Assembly (NCBI GenBank): GCA_013398295.1
Contig: VZSF01002918.1
Span: 186,001 to 250,000, forward strand
Source: Chionis minor
Lineage: Eukaryota; Chordata; Aves; Charadriiformes; Chionididae
Direction of reading: 5' to 3'
Length of the DNA stretch: 64,000 nucleotides
Shown: piece after piece, positions 38,115 through 49,812 of the stretch
Position numbering within the stretch: the first letter of the stretch is position 1
Layout of the letters: the number at the start of each line of letters is the position of its first letter
Position numbers and translations under genes: made by a program
The notes under the pieces: generated by a model
What the model was told of the DNA's origin: nothing
Databases searched by the model: none
What the model saw: the letters and a program-made list of their open reading frames with translations, nothing else

Positions 38115-38204
38115 GAAACTGCTTCTGTCAGTGTCTTTTCTGGCAGAAACTTTGTCTCTGAAACCAGCTGTAGAAAGTTATAGAGAGATAGTAAACTTTG
38201 TAGT
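38115..38204 (+). CDS. exon-like segment (weak)
   Basis: A very good acceptor (tttttttctaaccag) and a strong gtaagt donor bound 90 nt, a multiple of three. The frame in phase 2 is open throughout and includes LAETLSLKPAVESYREIV. Another frame (ETASVSVFSGRNF) also looks protein-like but stops before the donor. With small exon-like segments at 22473-22510 and 39764-39797 a phase-consistent path to 49673 can be drawn. It competes with the direct 20401-to-49673 junction, so neither path is proven. Confidence 0.2.
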
Positions 38205-39212
38205 GTAAGTTGCAGTAAGAAACTGGTGATACTATCTTAATAATAAGCTCCCTAACAAGCTTATAAGAAGTGGCATAGGCAGATAAAAATTTCAGTAATT
38301 GCCATGTTAGGGACCTGAAGTATTACTGAAAATGCCATTAAGCGGTTTCTATGGTTTGTAGCTTAACCATGCAATGTGCCTGACTGTAATGACTTTAATT
38401 TTACACACAGGTATGTCATGGGGAAAAGTGTGTAAAAGTGATGGAAAGCAACGAGCAAGCTTTCAAGGAGGGAGCAGTATGAAGGCCCTTGGCAGTCCCT
38501 GGCTCCCTGCATGCAGCGAGGGCCTATGTCAGTCCCTTCCTACGTGAAGGGATCCAGGGACATGGCCCTGATGACCTGGGACACCTAGTGGGATGTGTGA
38601 TATAGAAAAATCTCCACAAAGAGGAAGAAATGGAATTTAGGCTAAAGAAATTACATGAAGGCAAATACCTGGTATACTCTGACAGTTTTTGGCACATTCT
38701 TCAAATGATGTATCACCATTGCAAGCTGGTAACTGACTGTTTCAGAAGTAAAGTTGATGTATTCTGGTAGGGTGGGACTGAGGTACAAGGGTGCATGTAG
38801 GATGCAAGCCCAAAGAAAAGGGTGTCAGAGTAGTTGGAAACTGAGAGGACCAAACTCTGTCCAGAACTGACTGGAGAATGCAGCAGTTCTGGAGAGAGAA
38901 TGGCTTCTCAGCTAAAAGGTAGTGGGTTCAACCATAACTTTATTAAATTTACTGAAAGAATTTTTATATTCTGTCATAATAGGGATATGCAGTGATGGCA
39001 TAAAACCCCAGAGGTTTAGAAGAACACAAAGAAATCTCTACCATGTATCAAGTTACAATATGTCATAACTTGTTACAATATGGGAACTTAATTTCCATAG
39101 ATTTTGTTGGTGTTATTTTCACAACACTTACACATTTCAGCATTGTCTGTTATTGTTGTACCTGCTCAGTGAGAATTTCCCACAGGAGCTTCATCTGACA
39201 GCTAGAAATTGG

Positions 39213-39242
39213 TTAAGATTTTAGCGATTAAGATTTTAGCTT
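39213..39242. repeat. 15-bp tandem duplication
   Basis: TTAAGATTTTAGCGA is followed directly by a second copy that differs only at the last two bases. It is probably replication slippage. Confidence 0.75.
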
Positions 39243-40517
39243 GCCTCTTGTACTGCAGACCTCTTATATCCATAGCTTTGGATTATCAGTGTCAAGACAA
39301 CAACTAAAGTAGCACTTGTGATCAAACCAGCAGGAATAATGGCTGAAGACAAAAAGAGCCTTGTGGAACCACCACAGAAATTTGGAGACAAATAAAGATG
39401 AGGCTGTGAAAGAATAAATGGAGAGAAGGGAGAATCTAGAGAGGCAGGAATAAGAAAAATCATGACATGATAGCGTTTCAGATTTTAATTTGTTGGGTTA
39501 GAGCTATTGGGTAACTAGCTGATGCATTAAACAAAATGTGAATAGAGTGAGGTCTGTGATGTGGGTGATTGTTAGAGACTTTTGCCTTAAAAGGACACAT
39601 TTTAAAGAAAAATGGACAAAACAAAAAGTAATTTAAAAATCATATTTTCATATGTAGATATCTGAATTTCAAGATGTGTCCATTTTCAATGTAGAACTTG
39701 TGTGTTGGTTTGCTAGAATGCAAGGGAAAAACATTACAATTTTAAAGGTGTTTTTTCTTTCAGACAAACCACCAGACTAATATTAGTAATGCTTATGGTA
39801 AGAAAGGTGGTGTTTCCTGGTGTTTGGGGCAGAAATCAGGCAGACCTCAGATACTTCACATCCAAAAACTTGTAAAGGTTTGGCCTTCATAAGTTCTAGA
39901 CAGGAGTAAATATCAGATTGATTGTCAAGTGTATGTTAGTTACTGAATAGGGATGAAGCAGTGCTATATCTAGTCATTTGGCCCAAATCCAGTGAAATCT
40001 TATTTTATCCAGATTTTTACTATACTCTTGCTAAATTAATCTCTGTGAAAGCTACCAACTGGAAGGAGCAGTAGAAGCAGTACATGGGGGAGGTATGCTA
40101 CAGCATATGCTCTGGTTCTGCCCTTGAATAGGACAGTTCTGAAAACAAATTATGTAATGTGTTGACAGAAAACTATAATTCCTGAGGTAAATTTGGCTTC
40201 AGAAAATATTCTCTAAGAATCATTTGATAGGTCCTTTGAAAAAAAGGATATGGTAAGAAAGGTATCTTTTACACTGTCGGCAGATTTGTATCTATGCAAT
40301 CTTTTTTAAAAGACCTGAAGTATCCATGATTGATAGTGGATATAGGGCAAATACTATAATATTTGCCTAATTTTGAAGGGAAAGAGAAAGCTTTTCAACC
40401 TACAGGGTGATCTTCTAACACATTTTGCTACATGTAAGATCAAGAACAAAAGGGTCCAATTCTTCTTAAAGTCCTGCTGAGAATTTGGTCAAATTTAGCT
40501 CTCAGCTGAACTGCTAG

Positions 40518-40595
40518 AAATCCAGAATAACTGCTTCAGTCAGTGAAGTCTATGTGGACTTGCACAAAAATTACTGACAGAAGAACCTGACTCAG
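40518..40595. repeat. possible ancient MIR-like repeat fragment
   Basis: aaatccagaataactgc, then cagtcagtgaagtctatgtgg, then aaattactgacagaagaacctg resemble in order the old amniote repeat named at 25485. The match is diverged and judged by eye. Confidence 0.33.
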
Positions 40596-42509
40596 TCAAG
40601 TATTACCGAGTGGTGTGTATTCTATAAATGACTGGTATGAAACTTACAGTTTCCTCATTGATGTAAGCTGGAAAGATAATAGAAGTGAAGGAGAGCGCGT
40701 GGCGCTGGGGCATGGCTCATGCTTCAATGGATCGTTTTCAGAGGTTCTTATGTGAGACTGTTTGAAAGAGTGCAGTTTCAACAAGGAAGGTTTAATACTG
40801 TTATTTTGGTACATCCAGTGACATGAAAACTGTATAACCCTTCTTACATTTTGAAACCTTTATTAGTCATAGGGAGAATATTATGTATGACTAGATTTAC
40901 AATGAACACCATTTAACTGCTATTTGGTATGTGAGCCAGGGGCTGGGAAACTCATTAGCTTGAGACGATTATCACCCCAAAGTCACTGGCAGGGCTGATC
41001 TCTGTCAGGACTTATTACATGTTCACGTGTCTTATAGCTGACCAAGTATGATTGCTGCTTTAAATTTCGTGTGAGAAATAGGAATTCATATAATGGGCGG
41101 TTTTGAGTACTTCCTTTGTACAAAGAGACATTGAACCTCCCAATGAGTTAATAAACTCTGAAGGATTTAGTGGAATTTGGAAATAGTCATTAGTGGTCTG
41201 TAGAGAAGGTAAGATGGTTCTGGACGAGCCCAGAGTGCAGGTGGTAAGCCATAACGTGGTGGAGGAAAGGCCAGTCATCTTTCTGCAGGTGTTAAGGGAA
41301 CTGGATATGAATAAAAAAAGGCCTGTGGTGCTGAAAAGCGGGAAGTGTACTCAGATATGGAGAGCATTTGGAGAACTAAAAGTTCAGTGCAAATCGCTTG
41401 TTCATAAAGTGTAGCCTGAATTTCCACATTTGTTAGTTGCCTCATTTTCATGTTAGGCCATCTCACATCGTAAAATAAAAAGAGATTTTCCCTCATGGTT
41501 ATCCCTCTAATCTCACTCGGGATATGAAAAGTCTAAGGAAATACTTTCTGGGTCCCAAATAATTACAAGTAGTCTTGATTTGGTGTTTATCCAATTCAAT
41601 TAGATTCAGATTAAGTTGGTATTATGTGGGTTGAATCAAAGTGATTATGCATGTGAATTTTAGTATGCACACAGGTTCTGCTTTAGCAAAACATGCTGAC
41701 ACATGCTTACTTGTAGAATGCAGTAGCTGTGCTTAAGGTTGCTCATAGAAACATATGTGTGCTTTACTGAAAATGAGCTTGATGTTATTAATATTTTTAA
41801 TGCTACTTTGTGTTTGTGCCTTGAAACAGACAGAGTACATATAAAGGTCAAGAGCTGTATTTCACTGGTGGAAGCCATTTAAAAATGAAAAGGCTCTTCA
41901 AAAGCTTTGTGGGAAAAACTGACACTTTACAGCAGACTTTTTTTTGCTATTTTGTTGCATGTGTTCCTTTTACTTTTTTTCATGTTTGACTGCATGATAG
42001 CACTGTTTGGTCTTTGATCATTCCACTGGATTAAACGGCAATTGAATATCACTGAGAAGCCTTTCTTTCAGGTAAAAGGGTGAAATATCATGGTTCACAT
42101 TCAAATTCTTGCATGCTTGAAATAAAGGAAGATCTTACCAGTCGTTGGGTCCACATTTTAGTTTATCCATACTTACAAACTCTGTATTTGATGTATTGTG
42201 TAGATTTTGATTTATTTATTCTGAGTTGTTCTGTTCTGAGACATTTATTTAGCTCACTGGAACCAGATATGACACCTCAAACATAGCCCAGCTTTGAAAG
42301 GAATGCAAAATGACAAAGATCTTTCTACAATCCTCACATATATCATATCAGAAATATTAAAGCACCAAGGAAAACTGTTCCTTCTTGCATAGCCCGTCAG
42401 GAGAGTTATTACTATTATTTCTATTTCAATTATTATGTCACTAAAATGTACCTTTTAAAGAAAGGTGAGCAGAACATTAGAACACAGCAAAACGATGCTG
42501 GCTGTAACT

Positions 42510-42579
42510 TATTTCACGGAATAAACAAGATGAATTTTTTCTGATTCTCTTATTAACTTTGTTTATTCCATGTGAAATA
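42510..42579. other. long imperfect hairpin, precursor-microRNA size
   Basis: TATTTCACGGAATAAACA on the left pairs with TGTTTATTCC(AT)GTGAAATA on the right, with only a 2-base bulge. Pairing continues a few bases inward (AAG with CTT). The loop is about 25-30 bases and the whole is about 70 bases. This size and shape suit a microRNA precursor, but a small inverted-repeat transposon remnant or chance fit too. No known microRNA is recognised. Confidence 0.3.
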
Positions 42580-45500
42580 CCAAAAGGATTCAATTGATCC
42601 TTCCTGCCAGTTTTAACAGGAAACTGTTATTATTGATGATGGTTCATATTTGCAAGCTGGCTTTTGCAATACTTGTTCTCTTGTGGCATGGAGAACTATC
42701 CACTTTGAAAGCCTCGGGCATCATAATTGTAGTAGATCTTTTTTCCTACCACAGTTTTGTCTGATGTAAATATTTCTGTCTTTATGTATTTCTTGTTTGT
42801 GCTCTTCTAGTTTTTTTCCCCAGTAGTAACAGCTGTTGCCCCAGTGGTACCCTGTGCTCCTCCAGCAAAGAGAGCAGTAGTTCTTGATCTTGGTGCTGCA
42901 TGCAGATTGGGCACCAGTAAGGATGTTAGGAGTGATGAAAATGTCACACTTCCGCTATTAAAATGAAGTATATGTGACCCTATGAGCCCCCATATGACAA
43001 GCCTTCACTCTCCCAGGGTGCAGAAGGCTTGAGGTGCTACTTTTGCCCTCATATTGTGACTACATCCACCTGCCCTATCGAGACAGCAAGATTGTCACAA
43101 CATAAATATCTTTTTTTGCTTTGAGAAAAGTATTCTGCGTTTTTGTGTTAAGTACTGGAACTTTTTTTGGAAAGTTCTTTTACTGTCTTCCAGTATTCCG
43201 TTCTCACCTACAAAATGTTTTCGCTCTGCATTTGTGAGGTCTTTTATGACATTCATTCGGTCCTTGCAGGGGAATCTTTTACCTACACAAACTCAGAGTC
43301 AAAGGCCACCTTGAGGAGACCACAGTGGATGAAGTTGCAGTATAACAGTATCATGCTCAGAATAATGATCCCACTCCCAGTTTCAATAGAAATCAGAGGT
43401 ACTTCTCTGCAATGTAGAATTTTCATTCTGCTCACATTCTTTATTGATTTCCAGTGCTCAAATCCTGTTTTATTGAAGTATCCACCCCACCAACTGCAAA
43501 ATGTCAACACAGTTTGCAAAATATTTCATCTTTCCTATCTCCAAATTCTATTCAATTAAATGTATAGCATCAGCAAACATTAAAACTCCAGAGCTTTCCA
43601 GAGGAAATAATGCGGTAAGGTTTTTTTTATTTATTTTACTCTTCAAGGTCTTCATTCAAATGAGGTAGAGAAAGACAACTGTCATTGACAGTCAGCTTTT
43701 TCAGCAGCTGAAAATAACTGTGGAGCTGCTGAGTGTCGTTTGTATTTTAGACCAAGTGACTCTTAGGTAATTATTTACCAAAATTATATGACCTGGCAAT
43801 TTATGTGACTTCCAAGGAGTGGAATAACTGTGAACACCATTGTCTATGCTGGGACCGATTTTTGGTTTGGTGTTTTTTGAAAGTGTCTTGACTAAGATCT
43901 AAATTCTGCTGCTTTACCAATGTTAAATAGTACTGACAACATGAGTTCAACAGTGTTTGCTTAAAGAATAAGAAATTGCTTACTGTGAAAAAAGATGGTA
44001 GAGTCATGGTATACAATATGAACCAATTTCATCTGCATATCAGGGAAAAACAGGATGGCATTAAAAAGAAAAGAAAAAAGTGTATTTTAACTTTTTTCTG
44101 CATTGAGAATATTCAGCAAGGAGACATGTGATCCTTGGAAAGATATTAAAAAACCCAAGTAAGCTGCAAAGGTGTGTTAAGATGTCTGGACTGTGGCAAG
44201 CTCACACTGTTCAGGTGTCTTACTCCAAAAGGCCATGGTGCCTTGGAGCAAGGGTGTTTGGTGGCACATAGTGAAATTCTAGTTCCTCCAGCTCAGTGGG
44301 TATGAAACGAAAGATTTGCTGCTGAACCCCACTCTTCGGATGGCATTTTTATTATTTTTCTTCAAGGACCACATGTATTTGAGCCTCACCTCTAAAACTG
44401 TTCCTCCTCTCCGCCTTAGCGGACAGCCAAGCTCAAGTCATGCAACTATAAATCAGCTACCTAGAAGAGAATAAACAGGGAAGCTGAGTCAGAGCTCTGC
44501 TCTTGCAGCAGATGCAGAGTACAGCTCATCAGCAGATTTTGGTGTCCGCGAGCAAACATCAGACCCACATGCGTTCCCTCCTGAGCACAATGAAGAAGGG
44601 ATGCCCCTTTCTGCCCCAGAAGAAGGCTCCCTGGTGAAGCTGAGAATAGAAACACAGCCTGCAGAGTTCAGAGCCCCAGATTCTAGCTTTCTTTACCACC
44701 TTCAGTGAAGCTGGTACAGAAATATAGAAGCTGGCTCTGTAATATAGAAGTAAAAGGGTTGCATAGAAAATGACTCAGACTTGTTGATTTAGGGTCAGGT
44801 TGGATCAGCCCACAAGAACTTGAGTGCAACAGAAACTTTATCTGACCCACTTGAAAAGATCAGATTTAAAAGGAAGATGACTGAAATACGGCAAATAAGA
44901 GGAGAAAACAAATGAGCTAAGAGTCTGACCTATACTAAATTTTTCGGTGCCTTTTCACTTAAATCAGTTCACTTTACACAATAGGTCAAAGGAGCTACAT
45001 AATCTTTCCAAGAAAAGCTTGAATTTTAACCTTTTTCCCCTAACCTGACACGAGCCACAAGCTTTTCTTTGTACCTTGCTCACTTATATCTAATGCCAAA
45101 CAGGACATCCATTTTTTTTTTTTACTTAATTACTCGGTATCTGGGGCTTAACCCCCTCGGTCAGGGTTTATGACCAACTTAGACAAACAACACATAGTAA
45201 TTTTGTTTTATTAGCTCTGTGATCAATTTTTTTATTACTCTGGACTTGATAATGATGATAAAAATGAGAGCGCATGAATAAATATTGAAAGGGTTTTAGT
45301 CACTCATACAAGCGATGCATTTCCAAGTGACTGCGGGACTCTATTCCTCTTCCTTGACTTTGAAGAGACGACTGCCCCATTGGAACTGCCAGCTGCAGGT
45401 AAAAAAGAAAAGGTTCATCATTTTTTTTAATATGATCTCTTTAGAGTCCTCAAAATGATGAGAACCTGTGTGAGTAGTGTAGACAGCCAATTATTAATTA

Positions 45501-45689
45501 TGTCAGGTTAGGTGGGAGGAATCCCAGGTTGTGTTGTGCAGGCTTTGTTTATCCTGCTGCATCCAGAAACAGCATTTGTGGTGTTATTGACTCCCCTTTG
45601 GTTTATGAACTTGCAGCAGCTCCCAGACCCTTCTCTGCAACACGGTTCCATGGGCAGGTGCTTTGATTCTTGCAGCTCATATTTCTTGC

Positions 45690-46165
45690 CCGCATGCAGC
45701 AACTTGTATTTGTCACTTTGGAATTTTGTCTTCTCTTTAAGATGATTTCCTCTGTCAAGATTATTTCAAACTCTAATCCTGCTTGTCAATGTTACCTGCA
45801 TTCCCTCTCGACTCTGTGTCAGTTATCTACTTAATTTTGCATCCATCTAACAGTAGTTTCGCTTGCATCATATTTCTAAAGCATCCCTATGAAAACGCCA
45901 TGCAAAACTGTGTTAAAAGCTTTACTAAAAACAAGGTATACGACACCTACTCCTCCTTTCCTGTTCATGCAGTCTGTCTTGAAAGGAAACTGGACCGATT
46001 TGACATTTGTTCTTGACAAATATGCTGGCTGCTGTTAAGCTCCTTGTTACTGTCCAAGTGCTTACAAATACTTTTTAATAAAAGTTCCAGATTTTTTTCG
46101 CTATACTGACATTAAGCCGATTAATCTAAAATTGTCCAGTTTCTCTATTTTTCTCTTTGAACCCA
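45690..46165 (-). mobile_element. ancient CR1/L3-like LINE fragment
   Basis: Read on the plus strand, this is the reverse complement of a CR1-type ORF2 reverse-transcriptase region. Recognisable pieces in order are cttgtatttgtcact, tgtcaagattatttcaaa, tctaatcctg, gtgttaaaagctttactaaa, caaggtata, ttgttcttgacaaatatgct, gtgcttacaaata and ttaatctaaaattgtc. They match the order in reptile/bird CR1 elements, as known to me. Stops and indels are frequent, so it is far older than the copies at 7.9, 21.9 and 57.7 kb. It encodes no intact protein. Confidence 0.68.
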
Positions 46166-49100
46166 CAAAGAAAGAGGGTCACTGTCAATGTATGATTTAT
46201 GACATAATACACTAGAAGTCCGGCTTTTGTCTTGGTAAAATTCTATTTGCCAGAGTTCAGGTTTACAAAAGAAGACTGTTCAGAGGCAGGCTTTTGTTTT
46301 AGTCAAAACCGTTTGATTTTGGTGAAAGAAATGGCTAAATAATTTGAATTTGAGGGCATTCCTACAAATTTTTTAAAGTAATACTCTCTTTTGTAAGAGT
46401 CTGATTAGGAAGAAAAGGTAATTTGCTTTAGCAAGAACTATGTGATTTAGCACTAGCAGAGCCAGGATGTAGGACTGTTATTACAGTTTTGGCAACATAG
46501 GAATCTGAATAGATTATTACCTGATGCAAGGCCAACCTTTTAATGGTTGCAACAAATAAATACCTAGTTTTAGTAAATAATCTATATCTGAGGATGTGCT
46601 TGGGCTTTTAAATGTTGCCGGTAGAGAGCAAGTCCTGTGGATTTTATTTTTTTCTGGTGCTTTGATTTTTGTTGGAAAATACTGACTCAGAAATGCCAAC
46701 TATTTGCAGGTTTTTGCAGGAACATACCTAGGTAATAATTTTTTTTGTGGAAAATTATAAAATTATTTTGTTTTGGCAAGTTTAAAATGTTTTATTGCAT
46801 TGATATAATTTCTGGGTTGATACAAATATACCTATTTTTAAAAAAGCTAAATTTAGCTCGTGTTTGACTTCTGATCTTTCGTATTGCGGATCTACAGCAG
46901 CACTGCTGAACTCCACTGAATCAGAGTAGCTGCTAATTTTCACCACGTGAAGGTGTTTTGGTGTAGTGTTTTGTTTTCTTTTTCTCATCCTCTGTTTTGC
47001 TGTTACTGAAACCCCAAGTATCATAACAAGACTTTATCAGATTATGAAAGAAAATGGTACGTAAATTCCTTCATGGTGTAGACAGTGAGCTATACTTTAA
47101 CATGTATCATCCCATTGGCTGAAGTAAGAATAACTATTGACAGATACCAGAAAATGAAATTTTGAACAAGCAAACCAACATGAATATAAGATTATAATAT
47201 GTAACAATGTAAAATGACCGTCAGATTCTCAAAAGGATGAATGAATGGGGTTTTTTTTATCAGCCCACATAATCAATATTGCTTTGTCTCTGTCTACTGT
47301 TTAACACCATAGTTTGGGCTTCTAAAAGCTGTGATTAAAAGCGTTCTCCCCACAAATATATCTCAAACTAATTGCCTTTCTGTGATAGAATTTACCTAAC
47401 CAAAATTGCATGATTTCATCTGTTCAGGAACACATCATTGCATCTGGGATGAAGGGGATGAATCATCCCTTTCACCAAAGAAAATGAATATGATGCATTA
47501 TTATCTCTTGTTTGTATGGCAGCAAGAATGACCCAGGTGCTATCGAAGCAGGTAATAAAACAAAGGGGAATGAGCTCCAAACATTAAATGATCCTGTTCT
47601 ACACAAATGTGGATCGAGGCATAAGAAGGGAATGAGCTGAAAGAAAAGCGATAAGTACTTTTTAGCCTGAAGACTCACCAATTATTATGTGGAAGCCATT
47701 AGTGCTGTGATGTACCAGGGTGCAGGATGACATTACAGGGCTGACCCTCCAAATCATTGCAGAGGTGACGACATTTCTGCAAAACTGAGCACATCTTCTC
47801 TAGAAACAGTAGTTAATCTACCTGAAGGTGGACCAATACCCCTCTCCCCAAATGCGCCAAAGGAGAGAATGTGCAGAATTATGCACTCAGCGCACGTATA
47901 AATAGACTTGTTTTGAATACAACTATCATGACTTTAATAGCCAGTGATTACAAAGAGATTATGAAACCTGAACCCATGCATGCTTTATGACTGCCAAAAC
48001 AGCATAGAGCCAATATAAAATGTTAGGAATAAAAATGCAAAATGGTTGTCAACCATAATTTCAGAACCTTTGCAATTGACAGTAACTGCTTTAAAAAAAA
48101 AAAAAGCATCCTCATTAATGAACTCTGCTGTGAAAATTCATCTGCATACAAAGTATAATTTTGAGAAGAATTAACATTTCTCATATAAAGAGAGGATCTC
48201 AATGGCTTTAACAAGCCGTATCATTGGTTTAGCTTTGTATCTAGGGGAATGCAAAAAAAGTTCAATAGGTTTAGTAGCTGAAACTTAGTTACTGTAACAC
48301 TTGGGAACCTGTGTTCTGTAAAGGTCACAAAATGAAAGCTGACAGAGGCAGTCCTCCAGCAGGTGCAGCAGTCCTGGGCGGCAGGAGTTAGCATCTACTC
48401 TCCAGTGAAATGAACGTCCCTGCAAGTATGTGCTCTCATCACAGAAACATCATAACATTTATTACGATTGCGAGGTCTGTCCGCCGTCTGCCCCCCCTTC
48501 CCCGTTTGGAAGAAAGAGGAAAATGGGGGCACGACTGAATCTTGTTTGTTTCTGCTCAAACTAACAGTTATTTGTGACTTGCATTACAACACGTTATTTT
48601 CATAGTGCAAGGGCGAGTGTGCAAATGTATCACATGAGCTTATGTTTGAAGCAGTTAAACCTAAATAGTAGAGAAGAGGCTAGGACAGGAAACTGCAAAC
48701 AACTTGTGTTTTTACTGCTTTTAATCTGCTTTTTGGAATGCAGCTGGGTGAGCTAGAAATGAAGCAAAGAACTGTGGGGAAAACATAGCCACTGATAGAC
48801 ATTCAAGAATGAATAAGGACCTTAAAATTAAGCCCATAAATTGTAAGATGTTTAAGAAACTTCCTGTTCTTTCTAATGGAGTTTTTGAGCATCTCTCCGT
48901 AGTTATGAGTATTTTTCCTTTTTCATGTAAACTAAAACTTGACCTTCTCACAAAATTACCAGATTCTGGCATTTTAAACTTTGTTCAACATTATGAAATA
49001 CTGACTGTTGTAAAACTGAGAGACTGGGCAATATTAGCTGGAAACCATAGGAATTAGAGACAAATAAGCAAAAGCAGAGAGAGTGAACTGAAGTAAGGGG

Positions 49101-49672
49101 AAAAGGAAGTGACAAACAAATTGAGAGGTACAAGGTGTAATTTGCCCCTTCTGATAATTTACCTCAGATATGCTGTTGGCCACAACGAACAGATATCCTG
49201 TGCCTAAGAAGCAGTACAAAATTCTTCCTGAAAGTCACTTTTTGTTTAAGCCCTGCTTCAGTTTATTTTCCTGGGTTCCTCCATTTAGTGATTTGCAGAG
49301 CTTTCAGGTGTTTCTTCTCTCAGCTGCAGTGTGACTCTCTGCATGTGGGCTCTTCAGTTCCCCCTGCCTTTGAGAAAAGCCCTCGCCTCCTTCCTTTGCA
49401 ACGTCCTTTTCTTGCAAATCTTGGGGCTTGTGCCAGAGTTCACGATGTACCAAAAGACGACTGACTCAGTATTGGGGACACCAGAGTTACCATTGGAAGC
49501 ATTAGGGACACACTGTATTTTTAGGGTAGAAGAGGAGAAATAGTGGAACAGGCTGGTGACAGCAAGACAGGTCACCCTGCTGCGTTGTTGTAGTAGGAAA
49601 TCCAAGAAGTAGGTTGTCTGTGAAACTTCAGAAGAATGACAGCTTCCCGGTTTTCTTCTATTCTTCTTTTAG
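46166..49672. other. noncoding stretch, probable intron
   Basis: No gene is supported. If the exon at 49673 has an upstream partner, this is part of its intron. Segments near 47.4-47.9 kb and 48.35-48.55 kb have mixed, non-repetitive composition and could be conserved noncoding DNA. Short exon-like bits with donors (for example up to 47550) have no convincing frame. Confidence 0.5.
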
Positions 49673-49812
49673 GTGCCGCTGTGTGCCTCTAAACTGGAGA
49701 AATCCACTTCTTTCTGTGAAGAACCAAGTTTTCTTGTAAAGATCATCCCGCCTCAGCTTCAGGATCTGCAACAGGATCAGATAAAGCCACTAGCCCCTTG
49801 TGACCTACCCAG
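49673..49812 (+). CDS. internal coding exon of an unidentified gene
   Basis: The acceptor is a long pyrimidine run (ttttcttctattcttcttttag) and the donor is CCCAG|gtaagg. The exon is 140 nt. Only the phase-0 frame is open; both other frames have stops. It encodes 46 residues plus two bases (AG). It begins VPLCASKLEKSTSF, then has a hydrophobic FLVKIIPP, then a Gln/Asp-rich LQDLQQDQIKPL, ending near CDLP. The split codon is completed as Arg by the A at 51971, and the next exon stays open to a stop. I do not recognise the protein and see no known domain; the region looks soluble. A cassette exon or chance remains possible. Confidence 0.55.

Larger units (their letters stand above)
35841..45689. 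other. noncoding stretch
   Basis: About 10 kb of AT-rich sequence without a supported gene. It contains a 10-bp hairpin (37187-37210), an A/C-rich tract (37884-37978), an exon-like segment (38115-38204), a 15-bp tandem duplication (39213-39242), a MIR-like piece (40518-40595) and a long hairpin (42510-42579). The 130-codon plus-strand frame at 43167-43559 shows no family signature and is treated as chance. Confidence 0.55.

Noticed and set aside
41722..41777. Minus-strand exon-like segment with good acceptor and donor
   Set aside because: It is isolated and short with no partner exons. Such pseudo-exons are expected in introns and intergenic DNA.
45393..45425. Possible 33-nt microexon before gtaaaa near the ancient LINE fragment
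   Set aside because: All frames are open, the donor is weak and there is no independent evidence.
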